A stretch of DNA of 12,910 nt from CAYPHA01 sp964410215. Its GTDB lineage: Bacteria > Calditrichota > Calditrichia > Calditrichales > CAYPHA01. Under the pieces are notes generated by a model that worked only from the letters and a program-made list of their open reading frames with translations, had not been told where the DNA came from and did no database searches. Shown one piece after another: positions 6,427-12,910 of the stretch. Each line of letters begins with the position of its first letter. The stretch's first letter is position 1. The DNA lies in contig CAYPHA010000101.1 of assembly GCA_964410215.1 (NCBI GenBank), positions 1 through 12,910 on the forward strand. Direction: 5' to 3'. The translations under genes and the position numbers were made by a program.

Positions 6427-7564
6427 ATTGCTGAATAGCCCTTTCCGAATGTTCTTCAGCCCATTTGAAATATTTAAACTGGCCGAGCAATCCGAAAAGA
6501 ACGACGTACGGGATATGAATCAGAGATGCAGGAATGAGTAACCGGAGACTGCGTGTATCTCCTAATACGGTGCCGGCTTTTTTCATGAAAAGGTATTCGA
6601 TAAGAATCTTAATTCCGGTGATTCCTGTAACGGCAAAACCGGAAAGCAGACCGGTAAAAGCAAGGGGTATACTGCCGAGAAGCAGTACATTCATTAAAAA
6701 ATATACGGTCAGAATGGCGGTTAATTTAGGTTGATAATAAAAACCCTTACTGGCATAGCGCATACGCTGATGAAAAAACTTCATGAACGTTCCCGGCGGG
6801 CTGTTATACACATGGGTTTCCGGTGAGAGAGCATAAGCGATTTTGTATGTATTGTATCCCCTCACGATCGTAAGAAACAGATCATCATCACCGGAAATAA
6901 AAGGTTTAAATTTGCCGAATCCGCCGATTTCCCTGTAAAGTGCTTTTTTATAGGCAATGTTTGTCCCGACGCAGGTTACCGGATAGCCGAGACCGGTAGT
7001 TGCGGCGGCGACGGATGCATGCGAAAAGTATTCGAGGGCAAGCAATTTTCCGGTAAATGACTGCCTGGGGATGTTATACGGGGCATATCCCAGCACCATG
7101 TCAGCGTCATTCTGAAAATAACTGCACATATAGCGTACCCAGCCGGGGCCCGGCCGGCCGTCCGCATCTGTATGAAGAATAATGGTACCGCGGGAAACCT
7201 GTATGCCGGCGTCGATTGCCCGTTTTTTCGGGGCAAATTCCGGGATGCGGTCTTCAATCGATAAGGAACGGAAACGTCTGTCTTTTTCCTTGAACGAATT
7301 AATGATGTCCAGTGTTTTGTCGGAGGATCGGTCATCCACGATAATAAATTCGATACGGTTTGCCGGATAATCCTGTGCCGACAAGTGATTAAGACAGGAA
7401 CGGATATTCTTTTCCTCATTATGCGCGGAAACGATAACCGAAACGTAGGGTGTGTCGCCATTCGGTTTTTGCAGGGGAAGACGATTCAGGCCTCTGAAAA
7501 GCAGAAAAATGGCGGTTGCATAAAGTGTAAGCAGGAAAATGAGTACGGGTAAAATTAAAAACAT
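6413..7564 (-). CDS. Membrane glycosyltransferase, family 2 (upstream member of pair)
   Basis: A 383-residue GT2 protein with the same architecture as its downstream neighbour: N-terminal membrane helix (about 3-23), GT-A core, and C-terminal membrane segments (about 281-365). Motifs are VSVIVSAHNEE, VDDRSSD (76-82), a PKKRAID segment (112-118), TDADG (132-136), GTNIAYKK (200-207), GDDD (225-228) and QRMRY (266-270). In the last, tyrosine replaces the usual tryptophan of QxxRW, so it may not be processive. The two proteins are clearly related but divergent, suggesting an old duplication and distinct acceptors. AGAGG (7568-7572) lies a few bases before the ATG. It is divergent from the YyaL-family gene, with which it shares a 143-base intergenic region. 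Confidence 0.85.
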   Translation of the reverse strand: MFLILPVLIFLLTLYATAIFLLFRGLNRLPLQKPNGDTPYVSVIVSAHNEEKNIRSCLNHLSAQDYPANRIEFIIVDDRSSDKTLDIINSFKEKDRRFRSLSIEDRIPEFAPKKRAIDAGIQVSRGTIILHTDADGRPGPGWVRYMCSYFQNDADMVLGYAPYNIPRQSFTGKLLALEYFSHASVAAATTGLGYPVTCVGTNIAYKKALYREIGGFGKFKPFISGDDDLFLTIVRGYNTYKIAYALSPETHVYNSPPGTFMKFFHQRMRYASKGFYYQPKLTAILTVYFLMNVLLLGSIPLAFTGLLSGFAVTGITGIKILIEYLFMKKAGTVLGDTRSLRLLIPASLIHIPYVVLFGLLGQFKYFKWAEEHSERAIQQYANS

Positions 7565-7595
7565 GGACCTCTGAATGTTTCATATATGTAAAGCC

Positions 7596-7627
7596 CAAAT
7601 ATAGGGGGTATCGAGTTAGAATCCAAC
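7596..7627 (-). promoter_or_regulatory. Bacteroidota-type promoter candidate for the glycosyltransferase pair
   Basis: On the minus strand, TATATTTG (7596-7603) matches the Bacteroidetes -7 consensus TAnnTTTG exactly. GTTG (7624-7627) lies 20 bases upstream, in the place of the -33 TTTG element (three of four). The start site would lie roughly 20-25 bases before the ATG at 7564. Confidence 0.35.
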
Positions 7628-7630
7628 CCG

Positions 7631-7651
7631 AATTTCCGGGGCCGGGAAATT
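7631..7651. repeat. Inverted repeat in the divergent promoter region
   Basis: AATTTCC (7631-7637) and GGAAATT (7645-7651) are perfect inverted copies around a seven-base GC-rich centre (GGGGCCG). It lies between the divergent glycosyltransferase and YyaL-family genes, just upstream of the minus-strand promoter candidate, and could be an operator. There is no T run, so it is not a terminator. Confidence 0.5.
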
Positions 7652-7664
7652 ATCTGCGGTTTTA

Positions 7665-7696
7665 TTGCGTATACTTTATAAGAAAACGTTTATAAT
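7665..7696 (+). promoter_or_regulatory. Weak promoter candidate for the YyaL-family gene
   Basis: A perfect -10 hexamer TATAAT lies at 7691-7696, with TTGCGT (7665-7670) upstream, but their spacing of 20 bases is long. If this -10 is used, the leader is only about five bases and would exclude the GGTGA ribosome site. TATACT at 7670-7675 is an alternative -10 without a clear -35. Confidence 0.25.
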
Positions 7697-7707
7697 GGTG
7701 ATAAAAA

Positions 7708-9762
7708 ATGCATGAATTCAATAGCCTTATCAATGAAACGAGCCCTTATCTCCTGCAGCATGCCGATAATCCGGTTGCGTGGTTCCCCTGGGGGGAAGCC
7801 GCTTTTGAAAAGGCCAGAAGGGAAAACAAACCCGTGCTTCTCAGTGTCGGCTATGCCGCCTGCCACTGGTGCCATGTGATGGCGCATGAATCCTTCGAAA
7901 GCGAGGAAATTGCGGAAGTGATGAATGCAATGTTTGTCAATATTAAGGTCGACCGGGAAGAACGTCCGGACGTTGATCAGTTGTACATGCAATTCCTGCA
8001 GATGTATACCGGCAGCGGCGGCTGGCCGATGACCATTTTCCTTACACCGGATAAGAAACCGTTTTTCGGCGGGACCTATTTCCCGCCTGATGACCGCTAT
8101 GGCAGGCCCGGTTTCAGCCGCCTCCTCGGTATTGTGTCCAATTTCTATCACAATGAGAAACAAAAACTGGAGCAACTGTTATCGGAAGTGGAAAACGGAT
8201 TTTCCCAATTGACGGTGCGTCCCCATGTCGACCCGGATTTTTCGGTTGACCGGGCGGTTTTTGATTCAGCCGTAAAGAAACTCGCCGGATTATATGAACC
8301 CCGTCACGGAGGTATCGGGAATGCACCTAAGTTTCCGGCTGTCCAGGCGCTTTCACTGTTCCTGCGATACCACCGGAATACAGGCGATACGACCTATCTG
8401 GACATGGTAACACATACATTGCAGGAAATGGCCCGTGGTGGCATATTTGATCAGCTGGGCGGCGGATTTGCACGGTATTCGGTCGATGAAAAATGGCTGG
8501 TACCCCATTTTGAAAAAATGCTTTATGATAATGCCCAGCTTGCCGAACTGTATCTGGACACGTATCTCGTTACCCGTGATCCTTTTTATAAAGACATTGC
8601 AGAGCGCACACTGGACTTTATGGTGAATGAATTGAAATCACCGGAAGGTGGGTTCTACAGCAGTCTCGATGCCGACAGCGAAGGGGAAGAAGGCCGCTAT
8701 TATGTGTGGAGTAAACAGGAAATTGTCAGTCTGCTGGATGGAGACCAGGCAAAAATATGCTGCGGTTACTATGGGGTGACCGACACGGGTAACTTTGAAG
8801 GACGCAATATCCTTCATATTTCTGATTCGATGGAAAATGTGGCACAGCGATACAATCTCTCCGAAAAAGCGGGGGAGGAGCTTCTGGAAAAGGGAAAGGC
8901 TGAGCTTCTGGCAAACCGTGAACAACGGGTGCGCCCCGGTCTGGACGATAAGATCATTACCTCCTGGAATGGGCTGGCAATGACCGCCCTGGCGCGTTAT
9001 GTACAACTGACGGGAGAGGCGCGGTACCGAAACATCCTGATTGAATTGGTCGCTTTTATTAAGAGCCGCTTGTTCGTTAATGGCGTGCTCAAACGGACCT
9101 ACAAGAATGAAATTGTCAAATACGATGCTTATCTGAGTGATTATGCCGCCCTCATCCGCGGGCTTCTCGATGCGTACGAAGCTGTATTCGATGCCGGGTA
9201 TCTGTCATTTGCCTCTGAACTGATGGCCTATGTGAATGCGCGGTTCCGCGATAACGAGCAGGACGGATACTTTTTTACATCGCAGGACCAGGAGCAACTG
9301 ATCGAACGCCTCCGGGACGACCATGACCAGTCCATTCCCTCCGGAACCGGATTAATACTTCTCAATAATCTACGGTTGTATGCGCTGACAGGGGATTCGT
9401 CGTTAATCAGGACGGTTGAATCTGTTTTTCATGCCTATGGTCCGGATTTCTCGCGAAATCCTTATGGATACGCCAGTTATCTTCACGCCCTCGATTATTA
9501 TCTGACCAAACCGGGCGAGATTCTCATACTGAAAAAAAGAAAGCAGTCTGCCGGGATCTTTCTGGAAGCCATCTTCGACAGGTATTTTCCGAACAAGGTC
9601 GTTGTCCTTATGCAACCGGATCATAGGCCGGACGTGCTCTCGGCAAACCTGTTTGAAGGGAAAGAGCAATATGCGGATCAGGTGACCGTTTTTGTGTGCC
9701 GGGATTCTACCTGCAGTCTGCCGGTATGCAGTGTCAAAGAATTATCCCTGTTATTGAATTAA
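7708..9762 (+). CDS. yyaL: YyaL/SPATA20-family thioredoxin-like DUF255 protein
   Basis: A 684-residue cytoplasmic protein, full length for the family; no signal peptide. The N-terminal DUF255 / thioredoxin-like domain (about 1-165) opens with LINETSPYLLQHADNPVAW and contains the CHWC redox motif (Cys52, Cys55), followed by KVDREERPDVD and GSGGWPMTIFLTPDKKPFFG. The rest is an alpha/alpha-barrel region related to six-hairpin glycosidases and N-acylglucosamine epimerases, with family landmarks GGIFDQLGGGFARYSVDEKW, PHFEKMLYDNAQL, DADSEGEEGRYYVW and DDKIITSWNGLAM. The family occurs from bacteria to human (SPATA20), but its biochemical role is not established; a redox- or carbohydrate-linked function is only suggested by the domains. 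GGTGAT (7697-7702), complementary to the 16S tail, precedes the ATG. It appears to be a single-gene unit. Confidence 0.93.
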   Translation: MHEFNSLINETSPYLLQHADNPVAWFPWGEAAFEKARRENKPVLLSVGYAACHWCHVMAHESFESEEIAEVMNAMFVNIKVDREERPDVDQLYMQFLQMYTGSGGWPMTIFLTPDKKPFFGGTYFPPDDRYGRPGFSRLLGIVSNFYHNEKQKLEQLLSEVENGFSQLTVRPHVDPDFSVDRAVFDSAVKKLAGLYEPRHGGIGNAPKFPAVQALSLFLRYHRNTGDTTYLDMVTHTLQEMARGGIFDQLGGGFARYSVDEKWLVPHFEKMLYDNAQLAELYLDTYLVTRDPFYKDIAERTLDFMVNELKSPEGGFYSSLDADSEGEEGRYYVWSKQEIVSLLDGDQAKICCGYYGVTDTGNFEGRNILHISDSMENVAQRYNLSEKAGEELLEKGKAELLANREQRVRPGLDDKIITSWNGLAMTALARYVQLTGEARYRNILIELVAFIKSRLFVNGVLKRTYKNEIVKYDAYLSDYAALIRGLLDAYEAVFDAGYLSFASELMAYVNARFRDNEQDGYFFTSQDQEQLIERLRDDHDQSIPSGTGLILLNNLRLYALTGDSSLIRTVESVFHAYGPDFSRNPYGYASYLHALDYYLTKPGEILILKKRKQSAGIFLEAIFDRYFPNKVVVLMQPDHRPDVLSANLFEGKEQYADQVTVFVCRDSTCSLPVCSVKELSLLLN

Positions 9763-9767
9763 ATAAT

Positions 9768-9796
9768 TTGACCTGACAGCCATTATTGGTTATTAT
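9768..9796 (+). promoter_or_regulatory. Sigma70-like promoter candidate (distal) for the giant exported protein
   Basis: TTGACC (9768-9773) and TATTAT (9791-9796) each match the consensus at five of six positions and are exactly 17 bases apart. The start would be near 9803, giving a leader of about 180 bases. It begins just after the YyaL-family stop codon and overlaps the weak terminator candidate, so the two calls compete. Confidence 0.4.
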
Positions 9797-9801
9797 TTTT
9801 T
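9778..9801 (+). terminator. Weak intrinsic terminator candidate after the YyaL-family gene
   Basis: AGCCA (9778-9782) can pair with TGGTT (9787-9791) around TTAT, with one G-T pair, and is followed by ATTATTTTTT to 9801. The stem is short and only two pairs are GC, so termination would be weak. The same bases form part of the promoter candidate at 9768-9796. Confidence 0.3.
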
Positions 9802-9816
9802 AAATGTGTTAAGAGG

Positions 9817-9832
9817 AAAAATGTGCATTTTT
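9817..9832. repeat. Perfect palindrome in the intergenic region
   Basis: AAAAATG (9817-9823) and CATTTTT (9826-9832) are exact inverted copies separated by TG. It begins about 14 bases downstream of the start site predicted from the promoter at 9768-9796, a position where a repressor operator could block transcription. As RNA it would be a weak AT hairpin with a T run. Confidence 0.55.
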
Positions 9833-9870
9833 GATATTGCTCATTGACTATCTGTTCTTTTTTCGTTTTA

Positions 9871-9899
9871 TTGACAACAGGATGCGGCTTTACTAAAAA
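9871..9899 (+). promoter_or_regulatory. Promoter candidate (proximal) for the giant exported protein
   Basis: A perfect -35 hexamer TTGACA (9871-9876) lies 17 bases before TAAAAA (9894-9899), a four-of-six match to the -10. Transcription would start near 9906, leaving a leader of about 80 bases that contains the hairpin at 9916-9950. The weak -10 keeps the call tentative. Confidence 0.35.
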
Positions 9900-9915
9900 A
9901 AAGAGCGTCAGAGTA

Positions 9916-9950
9916 TCATTCCCCTCTGTTTAATAAAAAGGAGGGGATGA
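9916..9950 (+). repeat. Leader hairpin masking a ribosome site
   Basis: TCAT (9916-9919) plus CCCCTC (9921-9926) pair with GAGGGG (9941-9946) plus ATGA (9947-9950), with T9920 bulged; the loop is an AT-rich 14 bases. The 3' arm includes most of the AAGGAGG sequence (9938-9944) and the ATG at 9947, so the folded RNA would hide a start region. No T run follows. Confidence 0.5.
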
Positions 9951-9985
9951 AGTTGGTTACCATACAGGAGGTGCCTATACGTTAA
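9947..9985 (+). CDS. Possible 12-codon leader peptide
   Basis: ATG at 9947 opens a 12-codon frame, MKLVTIQEVPIR, ending in TAA at 9983-9985. That stop overlaps the next gene's ATG as TAATG, a layout typical of translational coupling. A perfect AAGGAGG (9938-9944) precedes it, but only two bases separate AGGAGG from the ATG, which is closer than normal, and the hairpin at 9916-9950 would mask the site. The frame may therefore be chance. The peptide has no runs of one amino acid that would suggest classical attenuation. Confidence 0.25.
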   Translation: MKLVTIQEVPIR

Positions 9986-12910
9986 TGGTTACACCTTCAT
10001 TTTATTATAGATCTTTGTTTCTCGTCTTTTCCCTGCTTGTATTCCTGTCCGGTTCAGCAGGCGCAGGCTGGTATTCGGTAATTGAACCGCAAAATACGAT
10101 GACCATCAACAAGGCGGTATCGTCTGATGACGGTATTATCATTGCGGCGGGAAATGAAGGTAAAGTATATGCACTGTGGCCGGGAGAAACGGCATGGTCC
10201 GTCCTGGAAACACCTGTAAAATCGGATCTCCTTACCGTTTCAGTCGTACCTCGGCCTTCAGGCCTTCTAATCGTTGCAGCCGGGCGGAATGGTACGGTTG
10301 TCCGATCGACCGATAGCGGAATCACCTGGCAATCGCACACTGTTCAGGGAGGTCCTGATTTCCGGACCTCTGTAATGGACATACGCTCCGGGCGCTTCTG
10401 GCTTGGTGGTGACGATGGTCTGCTCTATTGGTCAGAAAATGACGGATTTACATGGCAGCCGCTCTCACTTCCGCAAACGGCTATCGCCATTACAGACGTG
10501 TTTACGGTGGAACGCTCTTCGGGTGAAGTCCTGCTTTATGTGATTGCGAATGATGCGGCAGCGGCTCATACCTTCTTTGTTGAAGAAAATCTGAGTGTTC
10601 TGCGCGCTGAATCGTTTCCGGGCATCGTCATGACCGCCGGAACGTACCTGAAACCCCGAATTTATCTAACCGGTTTTGATTCACGCAGCTCCCTGGTAAC
10701 CATCTACCGCCGTTTTTTGATCGGTGATCAGCCCGGACCTATACAGGAACAGCATATTAAAGGCATCAGTCCTCCGACCGATATCGCCGGTGCACTCAAC
10801 CACCGTAAATCGCAAAACTCCCTGGTTATATCCACGGAAGACGGTGTTCTGTTCGAAAGTGATGACAATGGGCTGACCTGGGAGAAAGGATATACGGATC
10901 CGCGGCAAAACACCATTACCAATGTGGTTATCCGGGCGGATCAGGAAAATCCTTCGAACGGATTGACGACGTATTCGGTCACGGGGACCGGTTTGATACT
11001 TGAGAACGGCTTCGATCTGGCCGGTTCACAACCATATATCAATGAAATGGCAAAACCGGGCCTGAACAGCATCCGTCTGGAATTCACCGAAATTCCGGAA
11101 TTTGAAACGGTGGAACCGGGTATAACGGTAAGAAGTAATTATTCCGGGTCTCTGTTCTTCAATACCGCCTATAATCCTGCCGACTCCAAGCGGATTGAAC
11201 TGACGGTCAACCGTATTCAGGATGTGCCCGCTTTGCCTGGTGAAGCCTGGAATATATCACTGGATGCCACGATACGGGATCATTCCCTGGCGGCAAATGC
11301 CTTGACGCCAATCAATTATAACAGCACATTTCTTCCTTACCCGAATCCCGATTTTAATTTTGAAATACGACCGGAAAGTATACCCCGGGAAACGCCCGGC
11401 TCCAATTTTGTAACCGGCTGGTTTAATGATGATGATAATCTCGATCTGATTCATTACACCGATGATCTGTTGTGGATCTATACTATTCTACCGGACGGCT
11501 CGGTTGAATTTGTTAAAAGTGAAGGATTCCCGATAGCGATCCAGATCGTGCCTTCAATCGAAGAACAGCTTCTCGCCGGTGATTTTGACCGTGACGGGGA
11601 CCGGGATTTGATTCTGTATGACGATCAGGAGGTCTACCTGATTCTGAACCAGTCCACCGGGCTCTATAACTTCCAGGTGGCTGTCGAACCGTATGTCAGT
11701 TCAAATATTCGCCAGGTTCTTTTATTGAACGCCGATCATGATTCACACATCGACATGCTGGTACTCGATGATTCTCTTTACACGGTGATGGACATTGATA
11801 ATACGCTGACTGACAGGGAGCATATCAATTATCCGGATCTGCCGGGATTGGACGGCTATACCGACATGAAAGTCGGCGACCTGGATGCGAACGGCACCCA
11901 GGATGTGGTGCTGTTAAGCCCATTCTACCTGACGTATCTGAAAGGGAATGGAGATGGCTCTTTCATGCCTGGATTTGTATTGGATCAATTTTCCGGTTAT
12001 ACAGGGATGGCGCTTGCCGATCTTGACAAAGACGGGTTGCTGGAAGTCGTGGTACATGACGCTGCCCGTATTGATGTATTCTCACTGGACCGTTCGGATT
12101 TTACTACCCTGGTAAGGGAATCGATTTCACCGCTGGTGCAGAATGACGTGGGAACCATTCAGTCGCTCATCGTTCAGGATTTCGGTCAGCGCTTCGGTTC
12201 TTACGGTGAGGGGCTTCCTGATATCCTCATGCTCACACAGGAAGGCCGGGTTAAGATATATGAAAACATGTCATATAATACCCGGAATTTCGGATTTTTT
12301 GAACAGGTTGAAAAAGAGATATCCTTGAGTATTGCCGCAGATGAAATCCTTCCTCTTGATCTGGACAGGGATGGCAAGCTTGATTTGTTTTCGGTTGACA
12401 AAACGAGGACACAGTTTCAGAGTATTCTAAAGAAGAGCTGGGCGCCCGAGATTTATTCGGCAGAGGTTACAACCGATGGTATTGCCCTGCGCTGGCAATC
12501 ATTCGATGAAACACTCGGTGATTTTGTCGGGTACCGCATTTATCGCCGTGAAGGAAATGCAACGAATCAGCAACCCCTGACAATAAATGTTATGAATCAG
12601 TCGGATACGACCTATCTGGACACGGAAGTAGAAAAATTCAGGCAATATACTTACACCGTACAGGCTTTTTATGACGGGGGTGTCGAAACGGATATTTCCA
12701 AACCTGCCGTGGTTGAAACCTTTATTCTGCTTGCGAATCCGCTGCCATCTGTTATTTCGGACAGTACCTACGGTTATATCGTCCGGGAAGGTATCTCTGT
12801 CGCCGAAAATGACTCCCTTCGTATTACCGAAGGTATTGAAATGCTTTTTGAAACCAATCAGCCGTTCAATATATATGGCCAATTCAGGGTTGAAGGAACA
12901 GAATCAAATC
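9985..12910 (+). CDS. Giant exported multidomain protein (Asp-box propeller, FG-GAP, FnIII, beta-helix), 3' end outside the window
   Basis: An uninterrupted frame of 975 codons runs off the window. Residues 1-27 are a signal peptide (SAGA/GW). Residues about 29-330 carry three Asp-box motifs, STDSGITW (108-115), SENDGFTW (150-157) and SDDNGLTW (292-299), typical of BNR/sialidase- or Ycf48-like beta-propellers. An Ig-like domain follows (about 350-455). Then come FG-GAP/VCBS-type repeats with calcium-loop-like acidic clusters at 481-487, 533-541 (DFDRDGDRD), 584-590, 632-640, 679-687 and 792-800 (DLDRDGKLD). An FnIII domain occupies about 821-912 (GIALRWQSF, GYRIYRR, YTYTVQAFYDGG). The last visible part (about 925-975) has the glycine-spaced pattern that opens right-handed beta-helices. 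It is probably a secreted or surface protein for adhesion or polymer binding. AGGAGGT (9966-9972) lies 12 bases before ATG, rather far; no other start exists in frame after the stop at 9934. Confidence 0.88.
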   Translation, partial: MVTPSFYYRSLFLVFSLLVFLSGSAGAGWYSVIEPQNTMTINKAVSSDDGIIIAAGNEGKVYALWPGETAWSVLETPVKSDLLTVSVVPRPSGLLIVAAGRNGTVVRSTDSGITWQSHTVQGGPDFRTSVMDIRSGRFWLGGDDGLLYWSENDGFTWQPLSLPQTAIAITDVFTVERSSGEVLLYVIANDAAAAHTFFVEENLSVLRAESFPGIVMTAGTYLKPRIYLTGFDSRSSLVTIYRRFLIGDQPGPIQEQHIKGISPPTDIAGALNHRKSQNSLVISTEDGVLFESDDNGLTWEKGYTDPRQNTITNVVIRADQENPSNGLTTYSVTGTGLILENGFDLAGSQPYINEMAKPGLNSIRLEFTEIPEFETVEPGITVRSNYSGSLFFNTAYNPADSKRIELTVNRIQDVPALPGEAWNISLDATIRDHSLAANALTPINYNSTFLPYPNPDFNFEIRPESIPRETPGSNFVTGWFNDDDNLDLIHYTDDLLWIYTILPDGSVEFVKSEGFPIAIQIVPSIEEQLLAGDFDRDGDRDLILYDDQEVYLILNQSTGLYNFQVAVEPYVSSNIRQVLLLNADHDSHIDMLVLDDSLYTVMDIDNTLTDREHINYPDLPGLDGYTDMKVGDLDANGTQDVVLLSPFYLTYLKGNGDGSFMPGFVLDQFSGYTGMALADLDKDGLLEVVVHDAARIDVFSLDRSDFTTLVRESISPLVQNDVGTIQSLIVQDFGQRFGSYGEGLPDILMLTQEGRVKIYENMSYNTRNFGFFEQVEKEISLSIAADEILPLDLDRDGKLDLFSVDKTRTQFQSILKKSWAPEIYSAEVTTDGIALRWQSFDETLGDFVGYRIYRREGNATNQQPLTINVMNQSDTTYLDTEVEKFRQYTYTVQAFYDGGVETDISKPAVVETFILLANPLPSVISDSTYGYIVREGISVAENDSLRITEGIEMLFETNQPFNIYGQFRVEGTESN

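Noticed and set aside
6976..7461. Minus-strand frame of 161 codons within the second glycosyltransferase
   Set aside because: It is a shifted frame on the same strand as the real gene, whose GT2 motifs run through unbroken.

Overview
The window looks like chromosomal sequence from a Gram-negative, diderm bacterium with GC content near 50 % by eye. It carries an outer-membrane-type lipoprotein, CsgG/FlgT-like and LPP20-like envelope proteins, and a very large secreted beta-propeller/FG-GAP protein. The tRNA has no encoded CCA. Together with the -33/-7-like promoter upstream of the glycosyltransferases, this would fit the FCB superphylum and relatives (Marinimicrobia, Calditrichota, KSB1, Bacteroidota). 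That placement is an inference; no rRNA or marker gene is present to settle it.

Layout. (1) Bases 1-54 are the 3' part of a tRNA-Gly(CCC). (2) Bases 55-254 are a regulatory region unusually dense in short palindromes, ending in a sigma70-like promoter. (3) Bases 255-5226 hold five tightly spaced co-directional genes, all with export signals: an LPP20/FlgP-like protein, a TPR-SLH lipoprotein, a FlgT-N/M-like protein, a CsgG-family protein with a FlgT-C-like tail, and a FecR-domain protein. A hairpin and a perfect (TTTTTTC)x4 tract close this unit. (4) Bases 5278-7564, on the minus strand, hold two overlapping membrane family-2 glycosyltransferases. (5) Bases 7565-7707 are a divergent promoter region. 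(6) Bases 7708-9762 encode a YyaL/SPATA20-family protein (thioredoxin-like DUF255 plus alpha/alpha barrel). (7) Bases 9763-9984 are a regulatory gap with candidate promoters, a perfect palindrome, a hairpin and a possible 12-codon leader peptide whose stop overlaps the next start (TAATG). (8) From 9985 past the end of the window runs a giant exported protein: Asp-box propeller, Ig-like domain, FG-GAP/VCBS repeats, FnIII, then the start of a probable beta-helix.

The most interesting unit is the five-gene envelope operon. Vibrio flagella use FlgO (CsgG-like fold), FlgP (LPP20 domain) and FlgT (N, M and C domains) to build an outer-membrane ring. Here the same domain types are re-sorted: a FlgT-N/LPP20 domain occurs twice, and the FlgT-C-like tail is fused to CsgG. 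They are co-transcribed with a TPR-SLH lipoprotein and a FecR protein, and no flagellar gene is in view. I infer a periplasmic/outer-membrane ring or scaffold complex tethered to the cell wall, of unknown cargo or function.
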